64,000 bases of DNA from Pedosphaera sp. (GCA_009695195.1 SIBJ01000004.1:1-64000); one strand, 5' to 3'; shown: positions 37,701-45,563, counted from the first letter of the stretch. The notes: generated by a model not told the origin, from the sequence alone. Made by a program: numbers and translations.

Positions 37701-39224
37701 CGGATGGGTGACCGGTGCGGTTGTGGAAGCAACCACTCCTGGAAGCTCGAGCCTGCGGGTAATGGCGGTTACGCCTTCGGCGCCAGCCAAGCGTGACTCC
37801 ACAAAGCCTGACTCCACCGCCAGCGGCAAACCAGTGGACGGATCAATGGCGGGTGTGTTGGGAACGACCGAAAACGAGTCAAGTTTCTCAGTGTTTTCGC
37901 CCGGAGCCGCCGGCGTGAAGACCGCCCCGGCGGTGGCGTAAGAGTTGGCGCTCGTGAAGAAGCGAAGACTGCCCGCGCCGCCCCCGCCGCTGCCGCCGGC
38001 GCCCCGGTTTCCCCCAGCGACATTGATTCCGCCGCTATAGTTGCCTGCCGAAAAAGAATTTGTGACCGTCGCGCGCCCGATTGGCTCGAAGTTCGATTCG
38101 CCCAAACTGATGGACTTTGACCATCCCCTCGACGGAGCCGGCATGATGCGACTGGCGTCAGGCTTGGCAGGCGACAGCTTGTCCGATTCCTGCTCTTTGG
38201 ATTTCTCATCGGTCGGCGGCTGGAGAGCAAACGTGTTGTTGGACGCGATGAAAGCATATCGAGAGGTGAACCCGTTTTGCGAAACGGGCAACTCTGCCGT
38301 GCTGGTCGCGTCGCGGCCATTTCTCCTTAACACTCCAACGAAGTCCGGATCACCCACAAAGGGTGAGGCCGAGGCAACCCCCCCATTCTCCCGGAGCGTT
38401 TCGTCCGTGGCCTTGCCGTCGGCGGCTTCCACCAACGATGGCAGGACGATTTGGGAGCGCTGTCGGGCGAGCAGAACTGGAGTAGTGGGGGTGACTGTCG
38501 CGACGCTGGCTTCGGGAGGTGGCGGTGACGGTGGAGTCCCATCAAGTTTTGCGGTAACACGCGGGAGTAGGAGTTCGGCGGAGGTTGATGGCTTCGGGAC
38601 GGGTGTGACACTACCGGCGGACCCGAGTGTGACGCGCTGCCCGCTGGCAATCGGCACGTTGTAGTAGCCGACTACGTTGAGTGAATGGACGTTGCTTGGG
38701 CCAGAACCCGGAGCGGCGTGCGTTTGATCCAAAGCTTGCGCGAGCGCTCGTTGTGAGGCTGCATCCGCAGCCAATCGGGCGACCGCCTGATCCGTCGCTG
38801 TGTACACCTGTCCCTTGTCCCTTCGCGAAACACTCAAAAACGTGACCGATACCGCGGTGACCACCGCAATGATCGCCAACCCGGCCGCCCATTCGACCAG
38901 TCCGAGTCGAAATAACGGCTTCGGTTTGCGATCGCTTTCCTTCAGCGGAGGAATGGCGAAGTGCGTGAGCAGTTTCTTGCGCCGTTCGTCGGAAAGATGG
39001 AGTTGCGCCGTTTGTTCGGTCGTCGGCACGCTCGCCTTCGTCGTGGCTTGGCGGACGAGGTGGATGGTTTGATTCAGGTCATCGTGTAGCCTGGTCAGTT
39101 CCGGGTCTTTGGCGATGGCCGCGCGCACGGCGGCGGCTTCGGCGGCGGACAACTCGCCGAGCAACAGCGCGGTCAGGCGCAGTTCCATTTCTTCGCGTGG
39201 ATTTTTTGGCAGCTCGGGGTTCAT
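34743..39224 (-). CDS. Anti-sigma-like / Wzz-like / vWA fusion membrane protein
   Basis: About 1493 residues. The N-terminus (LTALLLGELSAAEAAAVRAAIAKDPEL) resembles the cytoplasmic part of anti-sigma proteins and is followed by one membrane helix at ~110-130 (VEWAAGLAIIAVVTAVSVTFL). A long low-complexity region leads to a segment at ~870-985 (DPFFIQTEFEALKSDAVLGK, then NTSLVEVRAKSADADEAAKIANA) like the Wzz/GumC polysaccharide co-polymerase family. The C-terminal ~430 residues are a YfbK-like vWA unit with MIDAS motif LLLDNSGSME, GGTNLEDAM and LLTDGAANLG, plus the DUF3520-type tail. The ATG at 39224 (MNPELPKNP) is used. Downstream of the ECF sigma gene. Confidence 0.85.
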   Translation of the reverse strand: MNPELPKNPREEMELRLTALLLGELSAAEAAAVRAAIAKDPELTRLHDDLNQTIHLVRQATTKASVPTTEQTAQLHLSDERRKKLLTHFAIPPLKESDRKPKPLFRLGLVEWAAGLAIIAVVTAVSVTFLSVSRRDKGQVYTATDQAVARLAADAASQRALAQALDQTHAAPGSGPSNVHSLNVVGYYNVPIASGQRVTLGSAGSVTPVPKPSTSAELLLPRVTAKLDGTPPSPPPPEASVATVTPTTPVLLARQRSQIVLPSLVEAADGKATDETLRENGGVASASPFVGDPDFVGVLRRNGRDATSTAELPVSQNGFTSRYAFIASNNTFALQPPTDEKSKEQESDKLSPAKPDASRIMPAPSRGWSKSISLGESNFEPIGRATVTNSFSAGNYSGGINVAGGNRGAGGSGGGGAGSLRFFTSANSYATAGAVFTPAAPGENTEKLDSFSVVPNTPAIDPSTGLPLAVESGFVESRLAGAEGVTAITRRLELPGVVASTTAPVTHPGLLVLDETRRPAEVAGIKLEAEGALQVNAAKVPVLGDLPSAGKLFRSESRTSETESSGQRSYDRATRSRQLTQLGTDSRGETSREERGADALTVTGANNLGDGITVVGGNTALALPQPEQNKSLSEDQLITGGLRITPEAKERLGESSPLASADSPQQKQGNIPRVDVAGSAAGPAKSVENFGKIVLPAAPQDSGSPADAKEPKLATVPSRSLRLPAIERAGESETLQKKIASVQQEAQEQRTKLYVSAGKPAGPTQTDVLQAGRTVSDVIALELDGETATKSKPYFEKKRELEELVFFGRILNNKLAAEKIDLSLPKTTMVEVMDNAVPAKEKTGFWRRLGAPVGGAFASTARVKVERDATDIEGMAGSRTTHGFDPFFIQTEFEALKSDAVLGKVVDDLKLDEAWAAKPGQKLKKTEAISQLKSRLELQPVKNTSLVEVRAKSADADEAAKIANAVTTAYKDHRQSERLRLLGGGIRAIEGRFKEQQAKITAAQKEVGRLRAELKISDSDATGTAPPLNIPAVEPDAPPVRKASTNAPIPQPEIQTSENNFSTFSLNVSDVSFKLAAASLEKGQMPDAASVRSEEFINAFDYRDPEAPAGMPIAFAWERARYPFAHNRDLLRFSLKTAAAGRQAGRALNIVLLLDNSGSMERADRVQIIRGALRVLASQLQPQDKLSVITFARTPRLFADGISGDKAGEVAEQVSGLTPQGGTNLEDAMNLAYQTAARHYLANGINRVVLLTDGAANLGNVEPESLKQKVEAQRKQGIALDCFGIGWEGFNDDLLEVLSRNGDGRYGFINSPEEAATDFAGQLAGALKVAASDVKVQVEFNPKRVTSYRQIGYAKHQLTKEQFRDNTVDAAEIAAQEAGNALYTVEVNPAGEGPLGTVRVRYKIPGTTDYREQSWDVPFTGNAMSLEQSSHAMRLAASASAFSEWLAASPFAGEVTLDRVLGHLSGVPEIYGADARPKKLEWMIRQAKSIEGK

Positions 39225-39278
39225 AATGTTTGCAACACAACAGCCGAACCACCGCCGGGGGAAAAACAAACCGAACTA

Positions 39279-39376
39279 TTTAACCACGGATGGACACAGA
39301 TGAACACGGATGCGGGAAACATGCCGGCTTCGACTTCAGTCTTATCCGTGTCCAGCTGTGTCCATCCGTGGTTGAA
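39279..39376. repeat. Inverted pair of 'CACGGAT' repeats
   Basis: The left half TTAACCACGGATGGACACAG and right half CCATCCGTGGTTGAAA are inverted copies of the ATCCGTGT family, in the 160 bp gap between the sigma factor and vWA genes. Confidence 0.8.
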
Positions 39377-39384
39377 AAAGTTTT

Positions 39385-39969
39385 TCATGGCACGACTCCC
39401 GTTTTGGCCAGTTCCGCGGCGATGGTTTTGAGCGCGTGATGCAACAGGTAACCGACGTGGCCGGTTTTCAGTCCGGTGCGTGCGCTAATCTCCGCGTAGG
39501 AAAGGTCTTCGTTGAATTTCAGCCGGATCAATTCGCGGCTGCGTTCGTCCAGCGCGGCGAGACACAAGCGCACGAGGCCGATGCCTTCGATGCGGGCGAT
39601 CTGTTCATCGGGGAGCGGAGACTCATCCGTCGCATCCGTCGCATGGGACTCATGGGACTCAGATGGGGCGGATGGGATCAATGAAACCATCTTCGCGGAA
39701 TCGCGCCGATGATTGAGCGCCAGATTATGCACGGTGCGGTAGAGCCACCTTCGCGGCTCGCGCACTTCGGCAAATTGTCCGTGCAGTTTCATGAACGCTT
39801 CCTGGACCAGGTCCTCCGCGACTTCGCGTCCGCCGCTCAGGCGCAGCGCGTAACAGAGCAGCGGCGATTCGAGGGCAGCAAACAACTCCTCAATCGTTTC
39901 GGGCGATTGCGCGCTCGGTTCTTTTGGTCGGCCTAAAGCCATGCCTTGCTGATGATCGTCTCGCGTCAC
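39385..39969 (-). CDS. ECF-type RNA polymerase sigma factor
   Basis: About 194 residues. Region 2: LLCYALRLSGGREVAEDLVQEAFMKLH and RRWLYRTVHNLALNHRR. Region 4: LAALDERSRELIRLKFNEDLSYAEISARTG then a recognition helix (LKTGHVGYLLHHALKTI). The linker between them (ESHESHATDATDES) is encoded by short tandem repeats at 39624-39665. The start may be the GTG at 39969 or an ATG at 39942 with a GCAAGG site. It heads the operon with the vWA fusion, whose N-terminus is a candidate anti-sigma domain. Confidence 0.92.
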   Translation of the reverse strand: MTRDDHQQGMALGRPKEPSAQSPETIEELFAALESPLLCYALRLSGGREVAEDLVQEAFMKLHGQFAEVREPRRWLYRTVHNLALNHRRDSAKMVSLIPSAPSESHESHATDATDESPLPDEQIARIEGIGLVRLCLAALDERSRELIRLKFNEDLSYAEISARTGLKTGHVGYLLHHALKTIAAELAKTGVVP

Positions 39970-40082
39970 CCGCCGCGCGCCGCCCGGTTTTCGTCACCGG
40001 CAGTCGCTGGTTTCAAGGGATAGACACGCGAGTCCGCAGTTTCTTAGACGGTTTCGACGGGAATGTGCTCACGGGGAAAAAG

Positions 40083-40155
40083 AGACACGGATTGCACGGA
40101 TTCATTCCAGCTTCCGCAACCGCTGCAATTCGTGATAATCCGTGAAATTCGTGTC
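40083..40155. repeat. Inverted 'ACACGGATT' repeat ending at the hydA stop
   Basis: The left half GACACGGATTGCACGGATT and right half AATCCGTGAAATTCGTGTC are imperfect inverted copies. The TAG stop of dihydropyrimidinase overlaps the outer end, so the gene's last codon is set by the repeat. Confidence 0.75.
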
Positions 40156-41537
40156 TAAAAATGACTCGGCTTGCGCTGGAGAAATTTTCCGTGGCCAAGC
40201 TTGCCAACAAATTTCCCATCGCGCACGGCGACCTGCCCGCGCACGGTGACGACGCTGGGGCGGCCTTCGATCTTCCAGCCTTCAAACGCGCTGTAGTCCA
40301 CGTTCATGTGCTGCGTCTTCACGGAAATTTTCCCACGATAATCCGGGTCGAACACGACGAGGTCGGCGTCCGCGCCGGGTTGGATTGTGCCTTTGCGCGG
40401 GAACAGGTCGAAGGTCTTTGCGACCTGCGTGCTGGCGACGTTCACGAACGTGTGCAAGTCAATCTTCCCCGCCTTCACGCCGTAGGTGTAGAGCAGGTTG
40501 ATGCGCTCTTCGAGTGACGGAATGCCGTTGGGAATTTTTGTGAAATCATTTTTGCCCATCTCCTTCTGTTTGCGGAAATCAAACGGTGCGTGGTCGGTGG
40601 CGACGGTTTGCACGAGCCCGTCGCGCAGGCCGTTCCAGAGAATTTCCTGATTCCGCTTGTCGCGCAGCGGCGGCGACATGACGAACTTCGCGCCTTCAAA
40701 CTTCGGCAACTCCGCGTAACTCTTGTCGAGCGTGAGATATTGGATCAACGTCTCGACGGTTACGCGCACACCACGTTGGCGCGCGGCGATAGCCTGGTCG
40801 AGCGCCTCCTTGCAACTCAAGTGGACGATGTAAGTCGCCGCCCCGGTGAGTTCGGCAAAGGTCATCAAATGATGCACGCCCTCGGCTTCGACGGCGGGCG
40901 GGCGGCTCTCGTGATGCTGGCCGGGGTCGGTCTTGCCAGCGACGAGCAATTCCTTGCAACGTTCGCTGACGAGCGTTTCGTTCTCGCAATGCGCGGTGAC
41001 GATGACGCCGAGTTCCTTCGCGAGCTTGAGCGTGCGATAAAGTTCCGTGTCATCCACGCCGAATGCACCCTTATAGGCGAGGAAAATTTTGAACGAGCTG
41101 ATGCCGCGCTTCACGATTTCGCGCAACTGCTTCTCGGATTTGTCGTCGAACTTCGTCACGCCCATGTGAAACGTGAAATCACACGCAGATTTTCCCACAG
41201 CCTGGCTCATCCAAAGCTCGAAGCTCTTCAAGGCGTCATCCGAACGTGCCGGACAACACATCTCGATGAGCGTGGTCGTGCCGCCCACGAGCGCGGCCTG
41301 GCTGCCGGTCACATAATTGTCCTTCGAGAACGTGCCCATGAACGGCAGGTAAATGTGAACGTGCGGATCAATAAAGCCGGGGAAGACGAATTTCCCATTC
41401 GCGTCAATGACCTCTGCGCCGCGTGGCGGTTTGATGCCGCGGTCAATGCGCGTAATGGTTTCGTTTTCGCAAAGGATGTCCGCCACGTAGCGTTCGCTCG
41501 CCGTGACAATCTCACCGTTTTTGATAAGGAGGCTCAT
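40155..41537 (-). CDS. hydA: Dihydropyrimidinase (D-hydantoinase)
   Basis: A 460-residue cyclic amidohydrolase. PGFIDPHVHIYLPFMGTF gives the first metal-binding HxH, SSFKIFLAYKGAFG carries the lysine that is carbamylated in the family (~152), VIVTAHCENE and YIVHLSCKEAL give further histidines, and VQTVATDHAPF gives the catalytic Asp. It opens dihydrouracil or dihydrothymine to the N-carbamoyl-beta-amino acid. The ATG at 41537 is chosen. It belongs with preA, the semialdehyde dehydrogenase and the hydrolase at 45645. Confidence 0.93.
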   Translation of the reverse strand: MSLLIKNGEIVTASERYVADILCENETITRIDRGIKPPRGAEVIDANGKFVFPGFIDPHVHIYLPFMGTFSKDNYVTGSQAALVGGTTTLIEMCCPARSDDALKSFELWMSQAVGKSACDFTFHMGVTKFDDKSEKQLREIVKRGISSFKIFLAYKGAFGVDDTELYRTLKLAKELGVIVTAHCENETLVSERCKELLVAGKTDPGQHHESRPPAVEAEGVHHLMTFAELTGAATYIVHLSCKEALDQAIAARQRGVRVTVETLIQYLTLDKSYAELPKFEGAKFVMSPPLRDKRNQEILWNGLRDGLVQTVATDHAPFDFRKQKEMGKNDFTKIPNGIPSLEERINLLYTYGVKAGKIDLHTFVNVASTQVAKTFDLFPRKGTIQPGADADLVVFDPDYRGKISVKTQHMNVDYSAFEGWKIEGRPSVVTVRGQVAVRDGKFVGKLGHGKFLQRKPSHF

Positions 41538-41554
41538 AATTTCTCTGGCTGAGA

Positions 41555-41956
41555 TTACTTCTGCCAATCTTCCATCACGAGTCCGCGCACGCGGGAGAAT
41601 TCCGCCGTGTTGTGCGTGACCAAAGTGTGATTGTTGGCAAGAGCGATGGCCGCGATCATCAGATCGTTCGGGCCGATGACGTTTCCAGCGACTTCCAATT
41701 CGTGGCGCATCTGGCCGTACTGCGCAGCGGCAGAATCATCGAAAGGGAGTGAGACGTAGGGAGTAAACAATTCGCGAAGAATCGCGAGCCGCCGCTCGCG
41801 GTTGCCATACTTCTCCGCCCCATGAAGCAACTCGGCCTTGACGACCGAGCAAAGAATCACGTCGGCGGGTTGCAGTGCTTGAAGGCGGGCGCGGATCGGA
41901 GACTGCGGGGTCTTTAGGTAAACAATCCAGGCGTTGGTGTCGAGCAGCCAGGCCAT
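41555..41956 (-). CDS. vapC: PIN-domain ribonuclease toxin (VapC-like)
   Basis: A 133-residue PIN domain with LLDTNAWIVYLK, SVVKAELLHGAEK, GPNDLMIAAIA and LVTHNTAEFSRV, giving the acidic quartet of VapC toxins that cut tRNA or rRNA. The ATG at 41956 overlaps the TGA of the antitoxin gene (TGATG). Its stop is 18 bp from the hydA start, so the toxin-antitoxin pair sits inside the pyrimidine cluster. Confidence 0.92.
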   Translation of the reverse strand: MAWLLDTNAWIVYLKTPQSPIRARLQALQPADVILCSVVKAELLHGAEKYGNRERRLAILRELFTPYVSLPFDDSAAAQYGQMRHELEVAGNVIGPNDLMIAAIALANNHTLVTHNTAEFSRVRGLVMEDWQK

Positions 41957-42192
41957 CACCACTCCTCGCGTTTTTCAAACGGCAGTTGGGGCGGACGCTC
42001 GAACGGCTCACCCGCAAACGCGCCCGCCGTTCGCTCGAAGTATTTTTCCGGCCAAGCGGACGCTTGCGGCTTTGCGCCATTGCCGTTGTGAAATTCCGGC
42101 CCGACGAGCGAATCGAGATAATGCCGCACCTCCTGCAGCACCGGCTCCGGTTGCTTCATCAATTCCTGAATCAGCGCATCTCGCGTACTCAT
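41956..42192 (-). CDS. DUF2281-like antitoxin
   Basis: A 78-residue protein. The N-terminal helix pattern RDALIQELMKQPEPVLQEVRHYLDSL resembles DUF2281/VapB-type antitoxins. The C-terminal tail is Pro/Glu-rich (EPFERPPQLPFEKREEW), suited to wrapping a toxin. Its stop overlaps the VapC-like start by one base. Confidence 0.8.
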   Translation of the reverse strand: MSTRDALIQELMKQPEPVLQEVRHYLDSLVGPEFHNGNGAKPQASAWPEKYFERTAGAFAGEPFERPPQLPFEKREEW

Positions 42193-42232
42193 AACCAGTG
42201 AATTTTAACTCCGGTTCGCACAATTTCGAGAC

Positions 42233-43729
42233 TTATTTCTTCGCTTCAGTGTGCCAGATGTCTCCCTCGCCGTAGCTGAACCAGCGGCTCGTCGTCACTT
42301 TTTGTTGCGTGAAAAATTGCACGCCTTCCTTGCCTTGCATGTGCAGGTCGCCGAAGAATGAATCGTTCCAGCCGTTGAACGGAAACCACGCCATCGAAGC
42401 CGGCACGCCGATGTTGATGCCGACCATGCCGCACTGGACGCGATGCTTGAACTCGCGCGCCGCTTTACCGGAGCGCGTGAAGATGGACGCGCCATTGCCG
42501 TAGGCGGATTTGTTGGCGAGTTCGATGGCTTTGTCCAAATCTTCCATGTGCATCACGTTGAGTACCGGGCCGAAAATCTCCTCCTTCGCCACGGTCATGC
42601 CGCGTTCAACGTGATCCAAAATCGTCGCGCCAACGTAAAAACCATTTGGCGCTTCGCTAACTTTCACGCCACGTCCGTCGGCGGGAATCTTCGCGCCCTC
42701 CTTCACGCCGGCTTCGATCAATTGCAGAACGCGGTCGCGATGCTGGCGCGTGATGACAGCTCCCATGTCCGGTTGCTTCTCTCGGTCCGTCGGGCCGACT
42801 TTGATTTTACGCGTGGCTTCGATGAGCGTGGGCAAAACGGTTTTGTCCGCGTTCCCGACGACGACGGCGGTGGAGCCAGCCATGCAGCGTTCGCCCGCGC
42901 AACCGAACGCGGCTTCGATGACCCCGCGTGTGGAATTTTCCACATCCGCGTCCGGCATGAGGATGACGTAATTTTTCGCCCCGCCGTTCGACTGGACGCG
43001 CTTGCCGTGTTTCGTGCCGGTCTCGTAGATGTAGCGCGCAATCGGCGTCGAGCCGACGAACGAAATCGCCTTCACCTTGGGATGCGTGAGCAATGCGTCC
43101 ACCACTTCGCGTCCGCCGTGGACGATGTTCAGCACGCCTTTCGGCAGCCCAGCTTTCTCCAACAGCTTTGCAATCTTGATGGCGGTGAGCGGAACTTTTT
43201 CGCTCGGCTTGAGGACGAACGTGTTGCCGCACGCGATGGCGATGGGATACATCCACAGCGGCACCATCGCCGGAAAGTTGAACGGCGTGATGCCGACGCA
43301 GACGCCGAGCGGCTGGCGGATGGCTTCGCAATCAATGCCGCGCGCGATGTTTTCCAACACGTCGCCCATCAGCAACGACGGCACGCCGAGCGCGAACTCG
43401 ACGACTTCCATGCCGCGCTTCACGTCGCCGCGCGATTCGACTAGTGTCTTGCCATGCTCGCGCGTGTTGCTGCGCACGATGTCCTCGAAGTTTTCCTCCA
43501 TCAGCATCTTGAACTTGCCGAGAATCCGCGCGCGTTCGACGGGCGGCGTTTCCATCCACGCCGGGAACGCGGCGTGCGCCGCTTCCACTGCTGCGTTCAC
43601 GTCCGCAACCGTGCCGATGGGGCATTCGGCGATCGTGTCGCCAGTAGAAGGATTGAAGACGGGCGTGCCGGCATGCTTGGGTTGAAGCCATTCGCCGCCG
43701 ATGAAGAAAGGACAGGATTCGAGTGTCAT
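42233..43729 (-). CDS. mmsA: CoA-acylating (methyl)malonate-semialdehyde dehydrogenase
   Basis: A 498-residue aldehyde dehydrogenase. It has GVCVGITPFNFPAMVPLWM, FVLKPSEKVPL, ISFVGSTPIARYIYETG and the catalytic cysteine in FGCAGERCMAGS (~282), with the MmsA/IolA-type PFNGWNDSFFGDLH near the end. These enzymes form acetyl- or propionyl-CoA from malonate- or methylmalonate-semialdehyde, the last step after beta-alanine transamination. The ATG at 43729 is used; the apparent upstream extension (WSLDVGAWSF) is repeat. Confidence 0.93.
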   Translation of the reverse strand: MTLESCPFFIGGEWLQPKHAGTPVFNPSTGDTIAECPIGTVADVNAAVEAAHAAFPAWMETPPVERARILGKFKMLMEENFEDIVRSNTREHGKTLVESRGDVKRGMEVVEFALGVPSLLMGDVLENIARGIDCEAIRQPLGVCVGITPFNFPAMVPLWMYPIAIACGNTFVLKPSEKVPLTAIKIAKLLEKAGLPKGVLNIVHGGREVVDALLTHPKVKAISFVGSTPIARYIYETGTKHGKRVQSNGGAKNYVILMPDADVENSTRGVIEAAFGCAGERCMAGSTAVVVGNADKTVLPTLIEATRKIKVGPTDREKQPDMGAVITRQHRDRVLQLIEAGVKEGAKIPADGRGVKVSEAPNGFYVGATILDHVERGMTVAKEEIFGPVLNVMHMEDLDKAIELANKSAYGNGASIFTRSGKAAREFKHRVQCGMVGINIGVPASMAWFPFNGWNDSFFGDLHMQGKEGVQFFTQQKVTTSRWFSYGEGDIWHTEAKK

Positions 43730-43736
43730 AATTAAA

Positions 43737-43870
43737 AAGCTCCAAGCACCAACATCCAAGCTCCAGAGAAGCTCCAAACTTCAACATCCAATCCACATCG
43801 TGCGCCGCTCGGTTTGCAGCTTGGTAATTGAAGTTTCTCTGGATGTTGGAGCATGGTGCTTGGATGTTTC
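43737..43870. repeat. TTGGAG/CTCCAA stutter repeat with internal dyad
   Basis: The left half (AGCTCCAAGCACCAACATCC) and right half (TCTCTGGATGTTGGAGC) are inverted around a non-repeat core. Lies between mmsA and the four-helix-bundle gene; a sister copy is on the other side of that gene. Confidence 0.8.
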
Positions 43871-43879
43871 ATTGTTGTT

Positions 43880-44290
43880 TCATTTTCTGTAAATACTGGC
43901 GAAGATCAGATGCAATTCCTTCGCCTCACGGTAAAGTTCGCGGGCATCGTCTGCGAGTTGTGGTTCTGATGCGGCAACCATGCGGAGAAAGAATTTTGTT
44001 TCCTTCGCCTCCTTCACACAACGCCCGATGGTGTTCTTGAAATCTTTTTTCGAGACGCCTTCGTTCGCTTCGCAATAATTCGCGCCAACACTCGTGCTAC
44101 AACCGACCAGTTGATCTATCAAACGATTGTTGTCTGGCCCGCGCGGAATCTTTTTGCAGAAACGAATAATCGCCTCACCGAACTTTGCTGTCCGCTCTTC
44201 AAGATCAAAAGCATGGCGTTGTGGTGTGCCCGCACCGGTGGGTGCGTCACTCAGTTGCCAAGTGCTAGGTTTATGTTCGGGATACTTCAC
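43880..44290 (-). CDS. Four-helix-bundle protein (S23/IVS family)
   Basis: A 136-residue protein with the family signature: DLEERTAKFGEAIIRFCKKI, QLVGCSTSVGANYCEANEG, SKKDFKNTIGRCVKEAKETKFFLRMV and ELHLIFASIYRK. Members occur inside 23S rRNA intervening sequences or as free genes; their function is unknown. No rRNA lies nearby. Stutter repeats sit on both sides, within 10 bp of the stop and within about 10 bp of the start. Confidence 0.9.
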   Translation of the reverse strand: MKYPEHKPSTWQLSDAPTGAGTPQRHAFDLEERTAKFGEAIIRFCKKIPRGPDNNRLIDQLVGCSTSVGANYCEANEGVSKKDFKNTIGRCVKEAKETKFFLRMVAASEPQLADDARELYREAKELHLIFASIYRK

Positions 44291-44296
44291 TTAAAG

Positions 44297-44424
44297 TTCC
44301 AAATTCCAGGCTCCAACATCCAGAGAAGCGCCAAGCATTAACATCCAATGGACGTTTGAGGTCGTGTTTGAAGCTTGGTGCTTGAACATTCTCTGGAGCT
44401 TGGATGTTGGTGCTTGGAGCTTTT
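44297..44424. repeat. TTGGAG/CTCCAA stutter repeat with internal dyad
   Basis: The left half has GGCTCCAACATCCAGAGAAG; the right half has TTCTCTGGAGCTTGGATGTT and GCTTGGAGC. Sister copy of 43737-43870. It ends 3 bp before the preA stop codon. Confidence 0.8.
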
Positions 44425-44426
44425 CC

Positions 44427-45563
44427 CTACCGCGCGAGATCGTTCGATTGTTTCACGAAGTCGTCGCCGGTCCATTCACCGTCGGCTTGGACCATCTTCT
44501 TCGCGGGCGCGGCGGCTGCGGCAGCTTTTTGGGCGGCTTTGCGTTCGGTCTGGCGTTTTACGAGATCGGCGTGCGTGGTGAAATACGGGAGCGCCTTGCC
44601 CTTGAAATCGGCGAGCGTCTCGAACTTGTGTTTCTCCATGAACGCGAGCAGTTCGTCGCACATGGGCTTGACCATTTCGTAGCCGAACTTCATCACGCCG
44701 GTGCAGACTTGCACGGTATCGCCGCCGAGGAGGATGAACTCCGCCGCGTCGCGACCGTTCTCGACGCCGCCGATGGCGGACAGCGAGCGGTCAGGGAATT
44801 CCTTTTGAATCAACGTCGCAACTTCCATGACCATGCGCAACGCGATGGGTTTCACCGCCCGCGACGAGTAGCCGCCCGGCGTGGTGTAACCTTCAACGCT
44901 CGGCTCGGGCCGGAGCGTGTCCAGATTCACACCGATGACGCTGCGAATGGTATTAATGGCGGCGATACCAGTCGCGCCACCCCGCAGGGCCGCGCGGCTC
45001 GGGTCTTCGATGTGCGTGATGTTCGGGGTCATTTTCGCCCAGAATGGAATTTTCGACGCGCCTTTCACCCAGCCGCAAACTTCTTCGAGGATGTCCGGGT
45101 CCTGGCCCATCGCCGCGCCCATTTTGCGTTCGGGCAAACCGTGCGGGCAGGAAAAATTTAATTCAAATGCATCCACGCCGCACGCCTGCGAGCGCTCGAC
45201 GAGTTCCACCCAGCGGCTTTGTTCGTATTCCTCCATGATGGACGCGATGAGCACGCCGTCGGGGAACATGTCCTTGCACTTCTTAAACTCGTCTTCCCAA
45301 ATCTTGAACGGGCGGTCGCTGATGAGTTCGATATTCTCCCAGCCGATGACTTCCTTGCCATCGCCGGCCATCAACTTCCCGTAACGCGGCGTTACATTAA
45401 CGACCTTGGAGGCGTCGAGGCTCACGGTCTTGGCGATGACGGCACCCCAGCCCTCCTTGAAAGCCTTGGCGATGACGTTAAGGTTCGTGCCGGGCGGGCC
45501 GGAGCCGATGACGAAGGGATTCGGAAGTTTGAGACCGTCAACTGTGGTTGCGAGTGTGGCCAT
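44427..45563 (-). CDS. preA: Dihydropyrimidine dehydrogenase, PreA-type subunit lacking the ferredoxin domain
   Basis: A 378-residue FMN-binding TIM-barrel protein with LPNPFVIGSGPPGTN, AVIAKTVSLDASKV, AFELNFSCPHGLPERKMG with the catalytic cysteine, VEGYTTPGGYSSRAVKPIAL and SAIGGVENGRDAAEFILLG. It reduces uracil or thymine. E. coli PreA (~411 residues) ends with two 4Fe-4S motifs; here no CxxCxxC is present and the tail is an Ala/Lys-rich linker ending FVKQSNDLAR. No PreT flavoprotein gene is seen. Divergent from the hydrolase at 45645 across ~80 bp, which may hold a shared control region. Confidence 0.9.
   Translation of the reverse strand: MATLATTVDGLKLPNPFVIGSGPPGTNLNVIAKAFKEGWGAVIAKTVSLDASKVVNVTPRYGKLMAGDGKEVIGWENIELISDRPFKIWEDEFKKCKDMFPDGVLIASIMEEYEQSRWVELVERSQACGVDAFELNFSCPHGLPERKMGAAMGQDPDILEEVCGWVKGASKIPFWAKMTPNITHIEDPSRAALRGGATGIAAINTIRSVIGVNLDTLRPEPSVEGYTTPGGYSSRAVKPIALRMVMEVATLIQKEFPDRSLSAIGGVENGRDAAEFILLGGDTVQVCTGVMKFGYEMVKPMCDELLAFMEKHKFETLADFKGKALPYFTTHADLVKRQTERKAAQKAAAAAAPAKKMVQADGEWTGDDFVKQSNDLAR

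Noticed and set aside
43880-44290. Four-helix-bundle gene as evidence of a 23S rRNA intervening sequence
   Set aside because: No rRNA sequence is present on either side; the neighbours are metabolic genes.
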